Assembly: GCA_036565725.1 (NCBI GenBank)
Contig: DATCXQ010000699.1
Coordinates: forward strand, 1-5,314
Source of the DNA: JAJVID01 sp036565725
GTDB lineage: Bacteria; Acidobacteriota; Blastocatellia; RBC074
Direction: 5' to 3'
Length of the DNA stretch: 5,314 nt
This document shows, piece after piece, positions 1 to 5,314 of the stretch. The first letter of the stretch is position 1; each line of letters opens with the position of its first letter. The translations under genes and the position numbers were made by a program. The notes beneath the pieces were generated by a model, which worked only from the letters and a program-made list of their open reading frames with translations, made no database searches and was not told the origin of the DNA.

Positions 1-1
1 G

Positions 2-1654
2 CCTCCTGCGGCGCCTGCCGAGCAGCCCTTCACCGTGGTCGAATCATCCATTCGCGAGATGCAAACGGCGATGGCGGAAGGCCGCGTCACCGCGCGCGAG
101 ATCGTCCGGCAGTGCCTCACGCGCATCGCGACATACGAGGACAGGCTCAATGCGGTGATAGTCGTGAACCCGCGCGCGCTCGAGGAAGCTGAAGCTCTCG
201 ACCGCGAGCGCGCGCAAGGCAAGCTCCGCGGGCCTCTGCACGGCATACCCATCGCCCTCAAAGACAATATCCACACGACCGACATGCCGACCACCGGAGG
301 CGCGCTCGCGTTTGATGGACTGGTCCCGCCTTACGAAGCGACGCTCACGAAAAACCTGCGCGAGGCGGGGGCGATCATCATCGCCAAGACCAATCTGACC
401 GAGTTGGCCAACTGGGTGGCGACCGGCATGCCGGCGAACTACAACGCGCTCGCCGGGCACGGCTTCAATCCCTATGATCCGCGGCGCGACCCACGCGAGG
501 GCGTCTTCGACGGGCGTCCGGCGCTGTCCACCGGAGGGTCGAGCTCGGGCGTCGGAACCGCCGCCAATTTCTGGGCGGGGAACGTCGGCACTGAAACCTC
601 CGGTTCGATTCTGAGCCCGTCGAATCAGAATATGCTCGTAGGTATCAAGCCGACCATCGGCCGCGTCAGCCGCTACGGCGTCATTCCCATCACCGCCGAC
701 CAGGACACCCCCGGCCCGATGACCAGGACGGTCGCCGACGCCGCGATCATGCTCGGCGTCCTTGAAGGCGCGGCGGCTGATTCCAACGACCCGGCGACTT
801 CGAAATGCTCACGCGTCCCAGGCGGCGACTACACGAGGTTTCTCAATCGTGAGGGGTTAAAGGGCGCTCGCATCGGAATACCCCGCGCGTTCTTCTACGA
901 CAAGCTCACGCCGCCGGGGGCCAAGGAGCCGCGCGGAGGACTCGACCCGGCGCAGGCTAAGGTTATGGACGAAGCGATTGCCATCCTCAAGAAGCAGGGC
1001 GCCGTCATCGTCGATCCGGTGGAGATTCCAAGCATCGTGTCCACCGACCCGAAAGAAAACTTCCTGCTCTGGAACGTCTGCTCGGGTCTGGACAACGCCA
1101 AAGGCAAGGACGCCGCGTGTTCGATTGTTTTCAAATACGGAATGAAGCGGGACTTCAACAAGTGGCTGGCCTCGCTCGGCCCCGCGGCCCCGGTGAAGAC
1201 GCTCACCGAATTGCGACAATGGAACGTCGCGCATCAACGAGCGGGCTCGCTCAAGTACGGCCAGGCGCTGCTGGACATCTCGGACGAGATGAATGTTGAA
1301 ACTGACGCCGCCCGTTACCGAGCAGACCGAGAAAAAGACTTGCGGCTTTCGGCGACCAATGGCATCGATGCGGCGATGAAGAATTATCAACTCGACGCCC
1401 TGTTATTCCCCGGCCCGAGCAGCGCGGCCATCGCCGCGAAGCCCGGCTACCCGACGGTCATCGTGCCGTTCGGCCTGGTTCCGAACGCGCCGCCTGCGCC
1501 GGCCCCGCCGTTCCCCGAAACCTTCGCGGCAAAACCCACGCCGTTCGGAGTAGGCTTTACAGGCTTGGCTTGTAGCGAGCCTCGGCTGATCGAGTTTGCC
1601 TATGCGTTCGAGCAAGCGACGAAACGCCGCGCCCCTCCGCCGTCTGCGCCGTAG
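2..1654 (+). CDS. Amidase signature family hydrolase, probably exported; 5' end outside the window
   Basis: This enzyme should hydrolyse a carboxamide bond (R-CO-NH2 or an amide) with the Ser-Ser-Lys triad of the amidase signature family. The substrate cannot be told from sequence. Numbering from the GTG at 35, the catalytic Lys is K76 in GIPIALKDN, the Gly/Ser-rich loop GGSSSG spans 167-172 and supplies the bridging Ser, and the nucleophile is S191 in GTETSGSIL, followed by GIKPTIGRVSRYGVIPI. The frame stays open to the window edge, where an Ala/Pro-rich stretch (PPAAPAEQPF) precedes the amidase fold. This resembles the linker behind a signal peptide in secreted amidases, so the GTG at 35 is probably not the start; the signal peptide itself is not visible. 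At least 550 residues are present, with a Pro-rich segment near the C terminus. GatA is less likely, because no gatB or gatC is adjacent and an exported form is implied. The gene converges on dinB. Confidence 0.9.
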   Translation, partial: PPAAPAEQPFTVVESSIREMQTAMAEGRVTAREIVRQCLTRIATYEDRLNAVIVVNPRALEEAEALDRERAQGKLRGPLHGIPIALKDNIHTTDMPTTGGALAFDGLVPPYEATLTKNLREAGAIIIAKTNLTELANWVATGMPANYNALAGHGFNPYDPRRDPREGVFDGRPALSTGGSSSGVGTAANFWAGNVGTETSGSILSPSNQNMLVGIKPTIGRVSRYGVIPITADQDTPGPMTRTVADAAIMLGVLEGAAADSNDPATSKCSRVPGGDYTRFLNREGLKGARIGIPRAFFYDKLTPPGAKEPRGGLDPAQAKVMDEAIAILKKQGAVIVDPVEIPSIVSTDPKENFLLWNVCSGLDNAKGKDAACSIVFKYGMKRDFNKWLASLGPAAPVKTLTELRQWNVAHQRAGSLKYGQALLDISDEMNVETDAARYRADREKDLRLSATNGIDAAMKNYQLDALLFPGPSSAAIAAKPGYPTVIVPFGLVPNAPPAPAPPFPETFAAKPTPFGVGFTGLACSEPRLIEFAYAFEQATKRRAPPPSAP

Positions 1655-1691
1655 CGACGAGAGGGTAGCGATATTCGCCATATGACACATC

Positions 1692-2792
1692 CTAAAAGAG
1701 CGTCGGTTGTGATTGTTCGGGGACAATGAAATTGCTCAATCCCACGCCGACCAGACGGAATCGTTGATCAGGGACGGCTGCGACCCGTTCTCGCAACCAG
1801 AGCGCAATCGCCGTGAATTCCTCGCAGGTGGCGGGAGGGCTAGGCGGCGTATGGCTGCGCGTCATGATGTTGAAGTCGCTCGTCTTCAACTTCAGCACGA
1901 CCGTTCGCGCGATGCGCGCTTCTTTCCTCGAAGCCGACCATACTTTCTCAGCAAGGCGTCGAATCAGATCCTCCGTCTCAGAAAGTGGCAGATCACGTTC
2001 GAATGTATCTTCAGCGGAGATCGACTTTGTAGGCCTGTTGGACACTACCGGATTGTGGTCAACGCCGTTCGCAAGTTCAAAGAGACGACGGCCATATCGA
2101 CCGAACCCGCTTTCAAGCGCCTCCAGACCAAGCCCGCGGAGGCCTCCGACAGTTGCTACGCCCAATTCCTTCAATCGGGTTTCCGTGACTTTCCCCACGC
2201 CCGGGATACGGCCTACGGGGAGCGGCTGGAGAAACGCGATCACCTCGTCCGGCTGAATCACAAAGAGTCCGTCCGGCTTGCGCCAGTCAGAAGCGATCTT
2301 CGCGAGGAACTTGTTCGGCGCCACTCCGGCGGACGCAGTGAGATTAAGTTCCTCACGAATCTGTCGCCGAATCATCTTCGCCACGCGAGTGGCGGTGGGC
2401 AAACCTAATTTGTTCTCTGTCACGTCGAGGTAAGCTTCGTCTAGAGAAAGCGGCTCAACCAAATCCGTGTGCCGCGAAAGGATTTCTCGCACCGCGCGCG
2501 AAGCGGCTTTGTACCGCGTAAAGTCTGGGGGAATAAAGATTGCGCCTGGGCAGAGTCGTTCCGCCCGAATCGCGGGCATGGCGGAGCGAACGCCGAACCT
2601 CCTGGCCTCGTAGGAGGCGGCGCACACGACGGAACGATTTCCGCGCCATGCGACGATGACCGGTTTGCCGCGCAAGCTCGCGTCGTCACGTTGTTCGACG
2701 GAAGCGTAGAACGCGTCCATATCGACGTGCACGATCTTTCGAAGAGGCGCCTCGGGGCTCTGTTCGAGTTCGATCTCGTTTAGCGTCCTCAT
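1692..2792 (-). CDS. dinB: DNA polymerase IV (Y-family translesion polymerase)
   Basis: This Y-family polymerase copies past damaged template bases in the cytoplasm without proofreading. Counting from the chosen start, the palm motif HVDMDAFYASVE carries metal-binding D24 and D26 and the steric-gate residue Y29. SLDEAYLDV supplies D118 and E119. The helix-hairpin-helix IPGVGK lies near residues 196-201, followed by the little-finger domain, with KSISAEDTFERDL at its start. The protein ends in QPTLF, a canonical beta sliding-clamp binding motif. Its 366 residues fit the family. An in-frame ATG 14 codons upstream (at 2834) is possible, but the ATG at 2790-2792 has AGGAG at a good distance and gives the usual short N terminus. 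The family is often under SOS control; I could not identify a LexA box with confidence. The gene appears monocistronic: the gene upstream on the same strand is 280 bases away and the gene downstream is convergent. Confidence 0.96.
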   Translation of the reverse strand: MRTLNEIELEQSPEAPLRKIVHVDMDAFYASVEQRDDASLRGKPVIVAWRGNRSVVCAASYEARRFGVRSAMPAIRAERLCPGAIFIPPDFTRYKAASRAVREILSRHTDLVEPLSLDEAYLDVTENKLGLPTATRVAKMIRRQIREELNLTASAGVAPNKFLAKIASDWRKPDGLFVIQPDEVIAFLQPLPVGRIPGVGKVTETRLKELGVATVGGLRGLGLEALESGFGRYGRRLFELANGVDHNPVVSNRPTKSISAEDTFERDLPLSETEDLIRRLAEKVWSASRKEARIARTVVLKLKTSDFNIMTRSHTPPSPPATCEEFTAIALWLRERVAAVPDQRFRLVGVGLSNFIVPEQSQPTLF

Positions 2793-2800
2793 GAAGAAGG

Positions 2801-2805
2801 CTCCT
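2801..2805 (-). promoter_or_regulatory. Ribosome binding site of dinB, decides the start codon
   Basis: On the minus strand this reads AGGAG, eight bases before the ATG at 2790-2792. No comparable site precedes the alternative upstream ATG at 2834, so the shorter reading of dinB is preferred. Confidence 0.75.
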
Positions 2806-2846
2806 GGCGGCGCCGCGAGTCGCCGCGGTTGCAAAAGCGCTCTTCG

Positions 2847-2852
2847 ATTCTA
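2847..2852 (-). promoter_or_regulatory. Candidate -10 element of the dinB promoter
   Basis: On the minus strand this reads TAGAAT, five of six matches to TATAAT, and it would give a leader of roughly 45 bases before dinB. The hexamer 17 bases further upstream (TTTCGT) matches the -35 consensus poorly, so the call rests on the -10 box and its position alone. Confidence 0.27.
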
Positions 2853-3072
2853 AGCGATTAAGGGTGAATACGAAACAAAGCAATATTCAGACCTGCTCTG
2901 ACGCCCAACAGGAGAGAACGCGCGATAACCGAGAATTGCCAGTGCGGCGATTTGCGGGTATGGCGCCCACGCCCCGCGCGCTCAGCCGCGCCAGAGTTCG
3001 GCGCAAATGCTTAGATCGGAGGTGGGCGACTTCCGCCACGCTCGATTAGTCAGCGAGACGCCGGCGTCGCCT

Positions 3073-3942
3073 TTACCATTTTATCGGCCTGAGTCCGCCC
3101 TTCATTATCTTACCCCTCTGGCCTTGCCAATAAACGACATAATCTCCCTCGGAACACTCGTTAAGAATCAGAACTTTCTCTCGGGACCTTCGAATCGTCC
3201 TAGGCGGCGCGTTAGTTGTACCTGGCAGCCAACATCCGTCCGACCCATAAACCTGAACGTTTCTACCTTGTGTCAGGCCATGCGTCGGATACCTCGAGAG
3301 TAATTTCAGCGGCGCCTCTCTTCCTACCAGATCGCTCATCGTTACAATGCCAATTCTCTTAAACTTGTAGTCGGGATCGTAATCGTAACTCCCGTAAGCG
3401 TAGGTCCCGTTCTTTAATCCCTTGACATCGCCGTCGGCATGCAGAACAAACTCTCCGCCATTTACGTCATATAGCCAGAAGGAGGTAAAGTCTGCATCAC
3501 TTGTTTCTGAAATGAGCAAATAGGTACGGCCCATATAGTCCAGGAACTTGACTGGACGCAGATACTGGCAGTTCCCGATTATAGGGCGCTTCTTTTTTCC
3601 ATATACGTCGGAGATAAATACGACCATTCCTTCGTCATGAGGCGCGCCGCACCCGATGTTGCTGGCATAGGCGACGTGGTTGTTCGCCGAGTCAAGAATC
3701 GGCTCTGGAATTGCGACCAAGCCTCGGATAAGCCAATCAATCAGGTACTTGCGACCATCAACAATCGTATATAGGTTGCAACTGGAGAGGTAAATCTTCC
3801 GTCCTTCCTCTCGGTCGTAGTTCGAGGTGTCCATCTTGATTCTCACGCGTGGACGCCCTGATTGCGAGTGAACCGAGTGGCTCAACACTAAGCAGACGGA
3901 GACAGCCATGAGAAGGCGTTGCGCAGTTCTACGGATAGCCAT
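3073..3942 (-). CDS. Hypothetical exported protein of unknown function
   Basis: I do not recognise this 289-residue protein. The N terminus is a textbook signal peptide: basic MAIRRTAQR, a hydrophobic core (LLMAVSVCLVL), then a likely signal peptidase I site after VHS (residue 26). There is no lipobox cysteine, so the product is probably periplasmic or secreted rather than a lipoprotein. The mature part is rich in Tyr, Asp and Gly, with beta-strand-like stretches such as FWLYDVNGGEFVLHADGDV, which might suit a beta-propeller or similar all-beta fold; that is only inference. It has five cysteines (C55, C98, C125, C237, C263), enough for two disulfides if exported to an oxidising space. The start is supported by AAGGAG eight bases upstream. 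In three sampled 60-base rows GC is about 47%, against about 65% in three amidase rows, so the gene may have a different origin or weaker codon bias. It points away from padR. Confidence 0.8.
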   Translation of the reverse strand: MAIRRTAQRLLMAVSVCLVLSHSVHSQSGRPRVRIKMDTSNYDREEGRKIYLSSCNLYTIVDGRKYLIDWLIRGLVAIPEPILDSANNHVAYASNIGCGAPHDEGMVVFISDVYGKKKRPIIGNCQYLRPVKFLDYMGRTYLLISETSDADFTSFWLYDVNGGEFVLHADGDVKGLKNGTYAYGSYDYDPDYKFKRIGIVTMSDLVGREAPLKLLSRYPTHGLTQGRNVQVYGSDGCWLPGTTNAPPRTIRRSREKVLILNECSEGDYVVYWQGQRGKIMKGGLRPIKW

Positions 3943-3950
3943 ATATCTCT

Positions 3951-3956
3951 CTCCTT
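3951..3956 (-). promoter_or_regulatory. Ribosome binding site of the exported-protein gene
   Basis: On the minus strand this reads AAGGAG, eight bases before the ATG at 3940-3942. It fixes the start so that a complete signal peptide is encoded, which supports this being a real, translated gene. Confidence 0.75.
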
Positions 3957-4133
3957 GCAGCAGCCCGGACAGGGTTCATATTGTGATCGGACGGGCATGA
4001 AATGACCGCCGAGGCTGAACATGAATTCTGCTGCGTTATGGGTGTTTAGTATTGGACGCTGGCGTGTGTTGTTAGCAGTGTGCAGACGATAGTCGCCGCA
4101 AATTTAGGCGGAATGCGTATGGTGTCCAAATTT

Positions 4134-4186
4134 CTTCGGCGCTCTGCACAATCGTGTGAAATGCCAGCGTTTAGAGAACGCCGAAG
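4134..4186. repeat. Imperfect inverted repeat / hairpin in the padR upstream region
   Basis: The left arm CTTCGGCGCTCT (4134-4145) pairs with 4173-4186 in 12 base pairs, interrupted only by a two-base AA bulge at 4177-4178. The loop is 27 bases. Neither side has a T-tract, so a simple intrinsic terminator is unlikely. It could be a structured leader element, a protein-binding site or a degenerate repeat remnant. Confidence 0.4.
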
Positions 4187-4340
4187 GTTTCACCTTTCCA
4201 AGAAACGCATCGGCGGGCCAATGGGAGGGCTGATCTTAACGCGAGATGAGCGCCGATTCCAAGAGAAGCGCGACGAAAACGACAAAGCCACTCAGGTGAG
4301 CGAGCGCATGACCTGCTGAGAGCAGATTGTCGTTTACCTA

Positions 4341-4383
4341 TGGACATTACAACGGAAGAAGAATATCCTCTTTGACATGTCCA
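4341..4383. promoter_or_regulatory. Possible PadR operator: inverted repeat overlapping the padR start codon
   Basis: TGGACAT (4341-4347) is matched by its exact reverse complement ATGTCCA (4377-4383), which contains the padR start codon. The second half also lies in an 8-base perfect palindrome GACATGTC (4374-4381). Known PadR operators are dyads with ATGT/ACAT halves, so autoregulation from here is plausible. The 29-base spacing between the outer arms is longer than usual and such short repeats can arise by chance, so this is tentative. Confidence 0.22.
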
Positions 4384-4733
4384 AAGAAAAGAACACAGAG
4401 GCGCAAAAATCGGAAGTCCTCCAGGGAACACTCGATCTGATGGTCCTGAAAGTTCTCGACGCGCTCGGACCGCAGCATGGGTATGGAATCGCCCGCCGGA
4501 TCGAGCAAGTGAGCGATCAGGTTCTGCAATTGAATGAAGGAACGGTCTATACCTCGCTCTTGCGGCTCCAGCAGCGGAAATGGATCGCTTCAGAGTGGGG
4601 AACATCGGAAAACAATCGCAAGGCGAAATACTATTCGATCACGAAAAGCGGCCGTAAACAGCTCGCGCTCGAGACGGAGAATTGGGAGCGGATCGCCGGG
4701 GTGATCGGGCGACTGTTGAAGCTGGAAGGCTAG
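4377..4733 (+). CDS. PadR family transcriptional regulator, acidobacterial type
   Basis: This 118-residue protein is a small winged helix-turn-helix DNA-binding regulator, expected to act as a dimeric repressor in the cytoplasm. The PadR core begins at residue 12 with SEVLQGTLDLMVLKVLDAL, continues through GPQHGYGIARRIEQ and NEGTVYTSLLRLQQRKWI (the recognition-helix region, about 53-70), and then the wing, ASEWGTSENNRKAKYYSIT (71-89). SGRKQLALETENWERI forms the C-terminal helix used for dimerisation in the family. The SENNRKAKYY and ETENWERI segments are typical of PadR proteins encoded just before ADOP permeases in Acidobacteriota. The ATG at 4377 is chosen because it gives the usual short N terminus, although no Shine-Dalgarno lies at normal distance (GGAAG ends 18 bases upstream). 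The permease follows after eight bases, so the two are probably co-transcribed. The inducing ligand is unknown. Confidence 0.93.
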   Translation: MSKEKNTEAQKSEVLQGTLDLMVLKVLDALGPQHGYGIARRIEQVSDQVLQLNEGTVYTSLLRLQQRKWIASEWGTSENNRKAKYYSITKSGRKQLALETENWERIAGVIGRLLKLEG

Positions 4734-4737
4734 GAGG
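4732..4737 (+). promoter_or_regulatory. Ribosome binding site of the mini-permease, overlapping the padR stop codon
   Basis: AGGAGG begins inside the padR TAG stop (4731-4733) and ends four bases before the ATG at 4742. This places the permease start firmly at 4742, ruling out a longer reading that would overlap padR, and suggests translational coupling of the two genes. Confidence 0.8.
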
Positions 4738-4741
4738 AGAG

Positions 4742-5230
4742 ATGACTCACTATTTGCGCGCACTCGCGGCGAGACTACGGGGGTTGTTCGGAGATCGCAG
4801 AGCGGAACGAGAACTCGACGACGAGATCGAGACGCACTTGCGCTTGCTCACCGAGCGATATGTTCGCCAGGGGATGACCGAAGAGGAGGCCGCCCGGGCC
4901 GCGCGCCGCCAGTTCGGAAACGTCACGTTACTGAAGGAGGCGAATCGCGAGATGCGAGGAATCAGACTCATCGACACATTCTTTCAGGATCTTCGGTATG
5001 GCCTGACGATGCTAATGCGCCTGACGGGCGCCGGCGTTACGTTGGGAGTGACGGTGGCGCTCGCCCTGACGCGCGTCTTGAAGAATCTGCTTTTCGAGGT
5101 GAAACCGACCGATCCGGGGACCTTCGCGCTGATCGCCCTGCTGCTGGTCGGCGTCGCTTTGATTGCGAGCTACATACCGGCGCGGCGCGCGACTAGGGTT
5201 GATCCGCTACAGGCTCTTCGCCATGAATGA
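4742..5230 (+). CDS. Internally deleted ADOP-type ABC transporter permease (prefix domain fused to last FtsX helices)
   Basis: Full-length members of this MacB/FtsX-like family have roughly 800 residues, with two FtsX-type permease units and large extracytoplasmic domains. Here only 162 residues remain in one intact frame. Residues 1-75 are the N-terminal permease prefix domain (ELDDEIETHLRLLTERYVRQG, then EEEAARAARRQFGN). FFQDLRYGLTMLMR (80-93) is the juxtamembrane segment that normally precedes the first membrane helix. From about residue 94 the sequence jumps to the extreme C terminus of the family: a helix at about 97-113 (GVTLGVTVALALTRVL), LLFEVKPTDPGTF, a helix at about 127-145, and the closing ARRATRVDPLQALRHE. 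The first helices, both extracytoplasmic domains and the first FtsX unit are missing. Transport is unlikely. It may be a decayed gene with its frame preserved, a small regulatory membrane protein, or an assembly collapse between repeats. Confidence is high for the family, lower for function. Confidence 0.85.
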   Translation: MTHYLRALAARLRGLFGDRRAERELDDEIETHLRLLTERYVRQGMTEEEAARAARRQFGNVTLLKEANREMRGIRLIDTFFQDLRYGLTMLMRLTGAGVTLGVTVALALTRVLKNLLFEVKPTDPGTFALIALLLVGVALIASYIPARRATRVDPLQALRHE

Positions 5231-5253
5231 GGCGGATTCATTATTGGGACGCG

Positions 5254-5314
5254 GGTACAGTACCGCGCGCGTAAGCAAGCGGCTGACTTATGAGACAGCC
5301 GCTTGCTTACGCGC
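5254..5314. repeat. REP-like palindromic repeat behind the mini-permease, running to the window edge
   Basis: Positions 5267-5285 and 5296-5314 are perfect reverse complements (19 base pairs) around a 10-base loop (5286-5295), with the core GTAAGCAAGCGGCT on the left arm. Just before it, GGTACAGTACC (5254-5264) is a second small palindrome. The right arm reaches the last base of the window, so the stem may be longer, and a mirrored GGTACAGTACC could lie just outside. No T-tract is visible. The element looks like a dispersed extragenic palindrome rather than a simple terminator, although it could also stop transcription or protect mRNA ends behind the permease. Confidence 0.85.

Larger units (their letters stand above)
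2793..3072. other. GC-rich intergenic region between the exported-protein gene and dinB
   Basis: This 280-base gap lies behind the 3' end of the exported-protein gene and in front of dinB, both on the minus strand. It holds the dinB ribosome binding site and candidate -10 box. It also has several short self-complementary GC-rich segments: arms TGGCGC (2961-2966) and GCGCCA (2988-2993), and a 12-base palindrome at 3057-3068 directly behind the stop of the exported-protein gene. None is followed by a T-tract, so I do not call a terminator. I see no tRNA and no convincing small gene. Confidence 0.5.
3943..4376. other. Long divergent intergenic region, no convincing gene
   Basis: This 434-base stretch separates the leftward exported-protein gene from rightward padR and must carry both promoters, but I cannot place either with confidence. 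One reading frame (4080-4319, 79 codons) is open. Its product is Arg-rich, has no recognisable domain and no good ribosome binding site, so I do not call it a gene. The only structure that stands out is an imperfect inverted repeat at 4134-4186, listed separately. No insertion-sequence ends or tRNA were seen. Confidence 0.5.

Noticed and set aside
44..460. Minus-strand open frame of 138 codons opposite the amidase
   Set aside because: It is a high-GC antisense shadow of a strongly supported gene, with an Arg-rich product typical of the wrong frame.
1655..1691. Gap between the convergent amidase and dinB genes, searched for a bidirectional terminator
   Set aside because: The 37 bases contain no stem longer than a few base pairs and no T-tract.
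1813..2408. Long plus-strand open frames opposite dinB
   Set aside because: They are antisense shadows of a gene with clear catalytic motifs and contain no recognisable domain.
3057..3068. GACGCCGGCGTC palindrome directly behind the stop of the exported-protein gene, considered as a terminator
   Set aside because: It is a perfect palindrome with no loop of its own and no following T-tract on the minus strand. In GC-rich DNA this can arise by chance.
4080..4319. Open frame of 79 codons on the plus strand in the intergenic region
   Set aside because: It has no recognisable domain, an Arg-rich composition typical of chance frames, no good ribosome binding site, and it runs across the hairpin at 4134-4186.
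4372..4377. TTGACA, a perfect -35 consensus hexamer
   Set aside because: It overlaps the padR start codon, so a promoter here would begin inside padR. No TATAAT-like box follows at 16-18 bases, and the start codon is well supported by the protein family.

Overview
The window looks like chromosomal DNA from an Acidobacteriota bacterium. The strongest clue is at the right end, where a short PadR-type repressor of the acidobacterial type is followed directly by the start of an 'acidobacterial duplicated orphan permease' (ADOP) gene. That pairing is a hallmark of the phylum. A secreted-type amidase with closely matching motifs is also common there. The class is not determined; Blastocatellia or Solibacteres would both fit. 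No mobile element, CRISPR array, tRNA or rRNA was seen.

Layout, left to right. (1) Positions 2-1654, plus strand: an amidase-signature hydrolase whose 5' end lies outside the window. (2) Positions 1692-2792, minus strand: DNA polymerase IV (dinB), convergent with the amidase and only 37 bases from it. It is complete, with catalytic residues, a good ribosome binding site and a C-terminal sliding-clamp motif. (3) Positions 2793-3072: a GC-rich gap holding the likely dinB promoter. (4) Positions 3073-3942, minus strand: an unrecognised exported protein, visibly poorer in GC than the amidase. (5) Positions 3943-4376: a 434-base divergent intergenic region with an imperfect hairpin but no convincing gene. 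(6) Positions 4377-4733, plus strand: the PadR regulator. (7) Positions 4742-5230, plus strand: a 162-residue miniature ADOP permease, in which the N-terminal prefix domain is joined in frame to the last two membrane helices and almost everything between is missing. (8) Positions 5254-5314: a REP-like palindrome with a perfect 19-bp stem that runs to the window edge.

The genes do not form one pathway. The only evident functional unit is padR plus the mini-permease, probably co-transcribed, since the permease Shine-Dalgarno overlaps the padR stop codon. The amidase, the translesion polymerase and the exported protein appear to be independent units. I found no clear evidence of a new multi-gene system. 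The points most worth checking are the internally deleted permease, the palindrome behind it, and the unrecognised exported protein.
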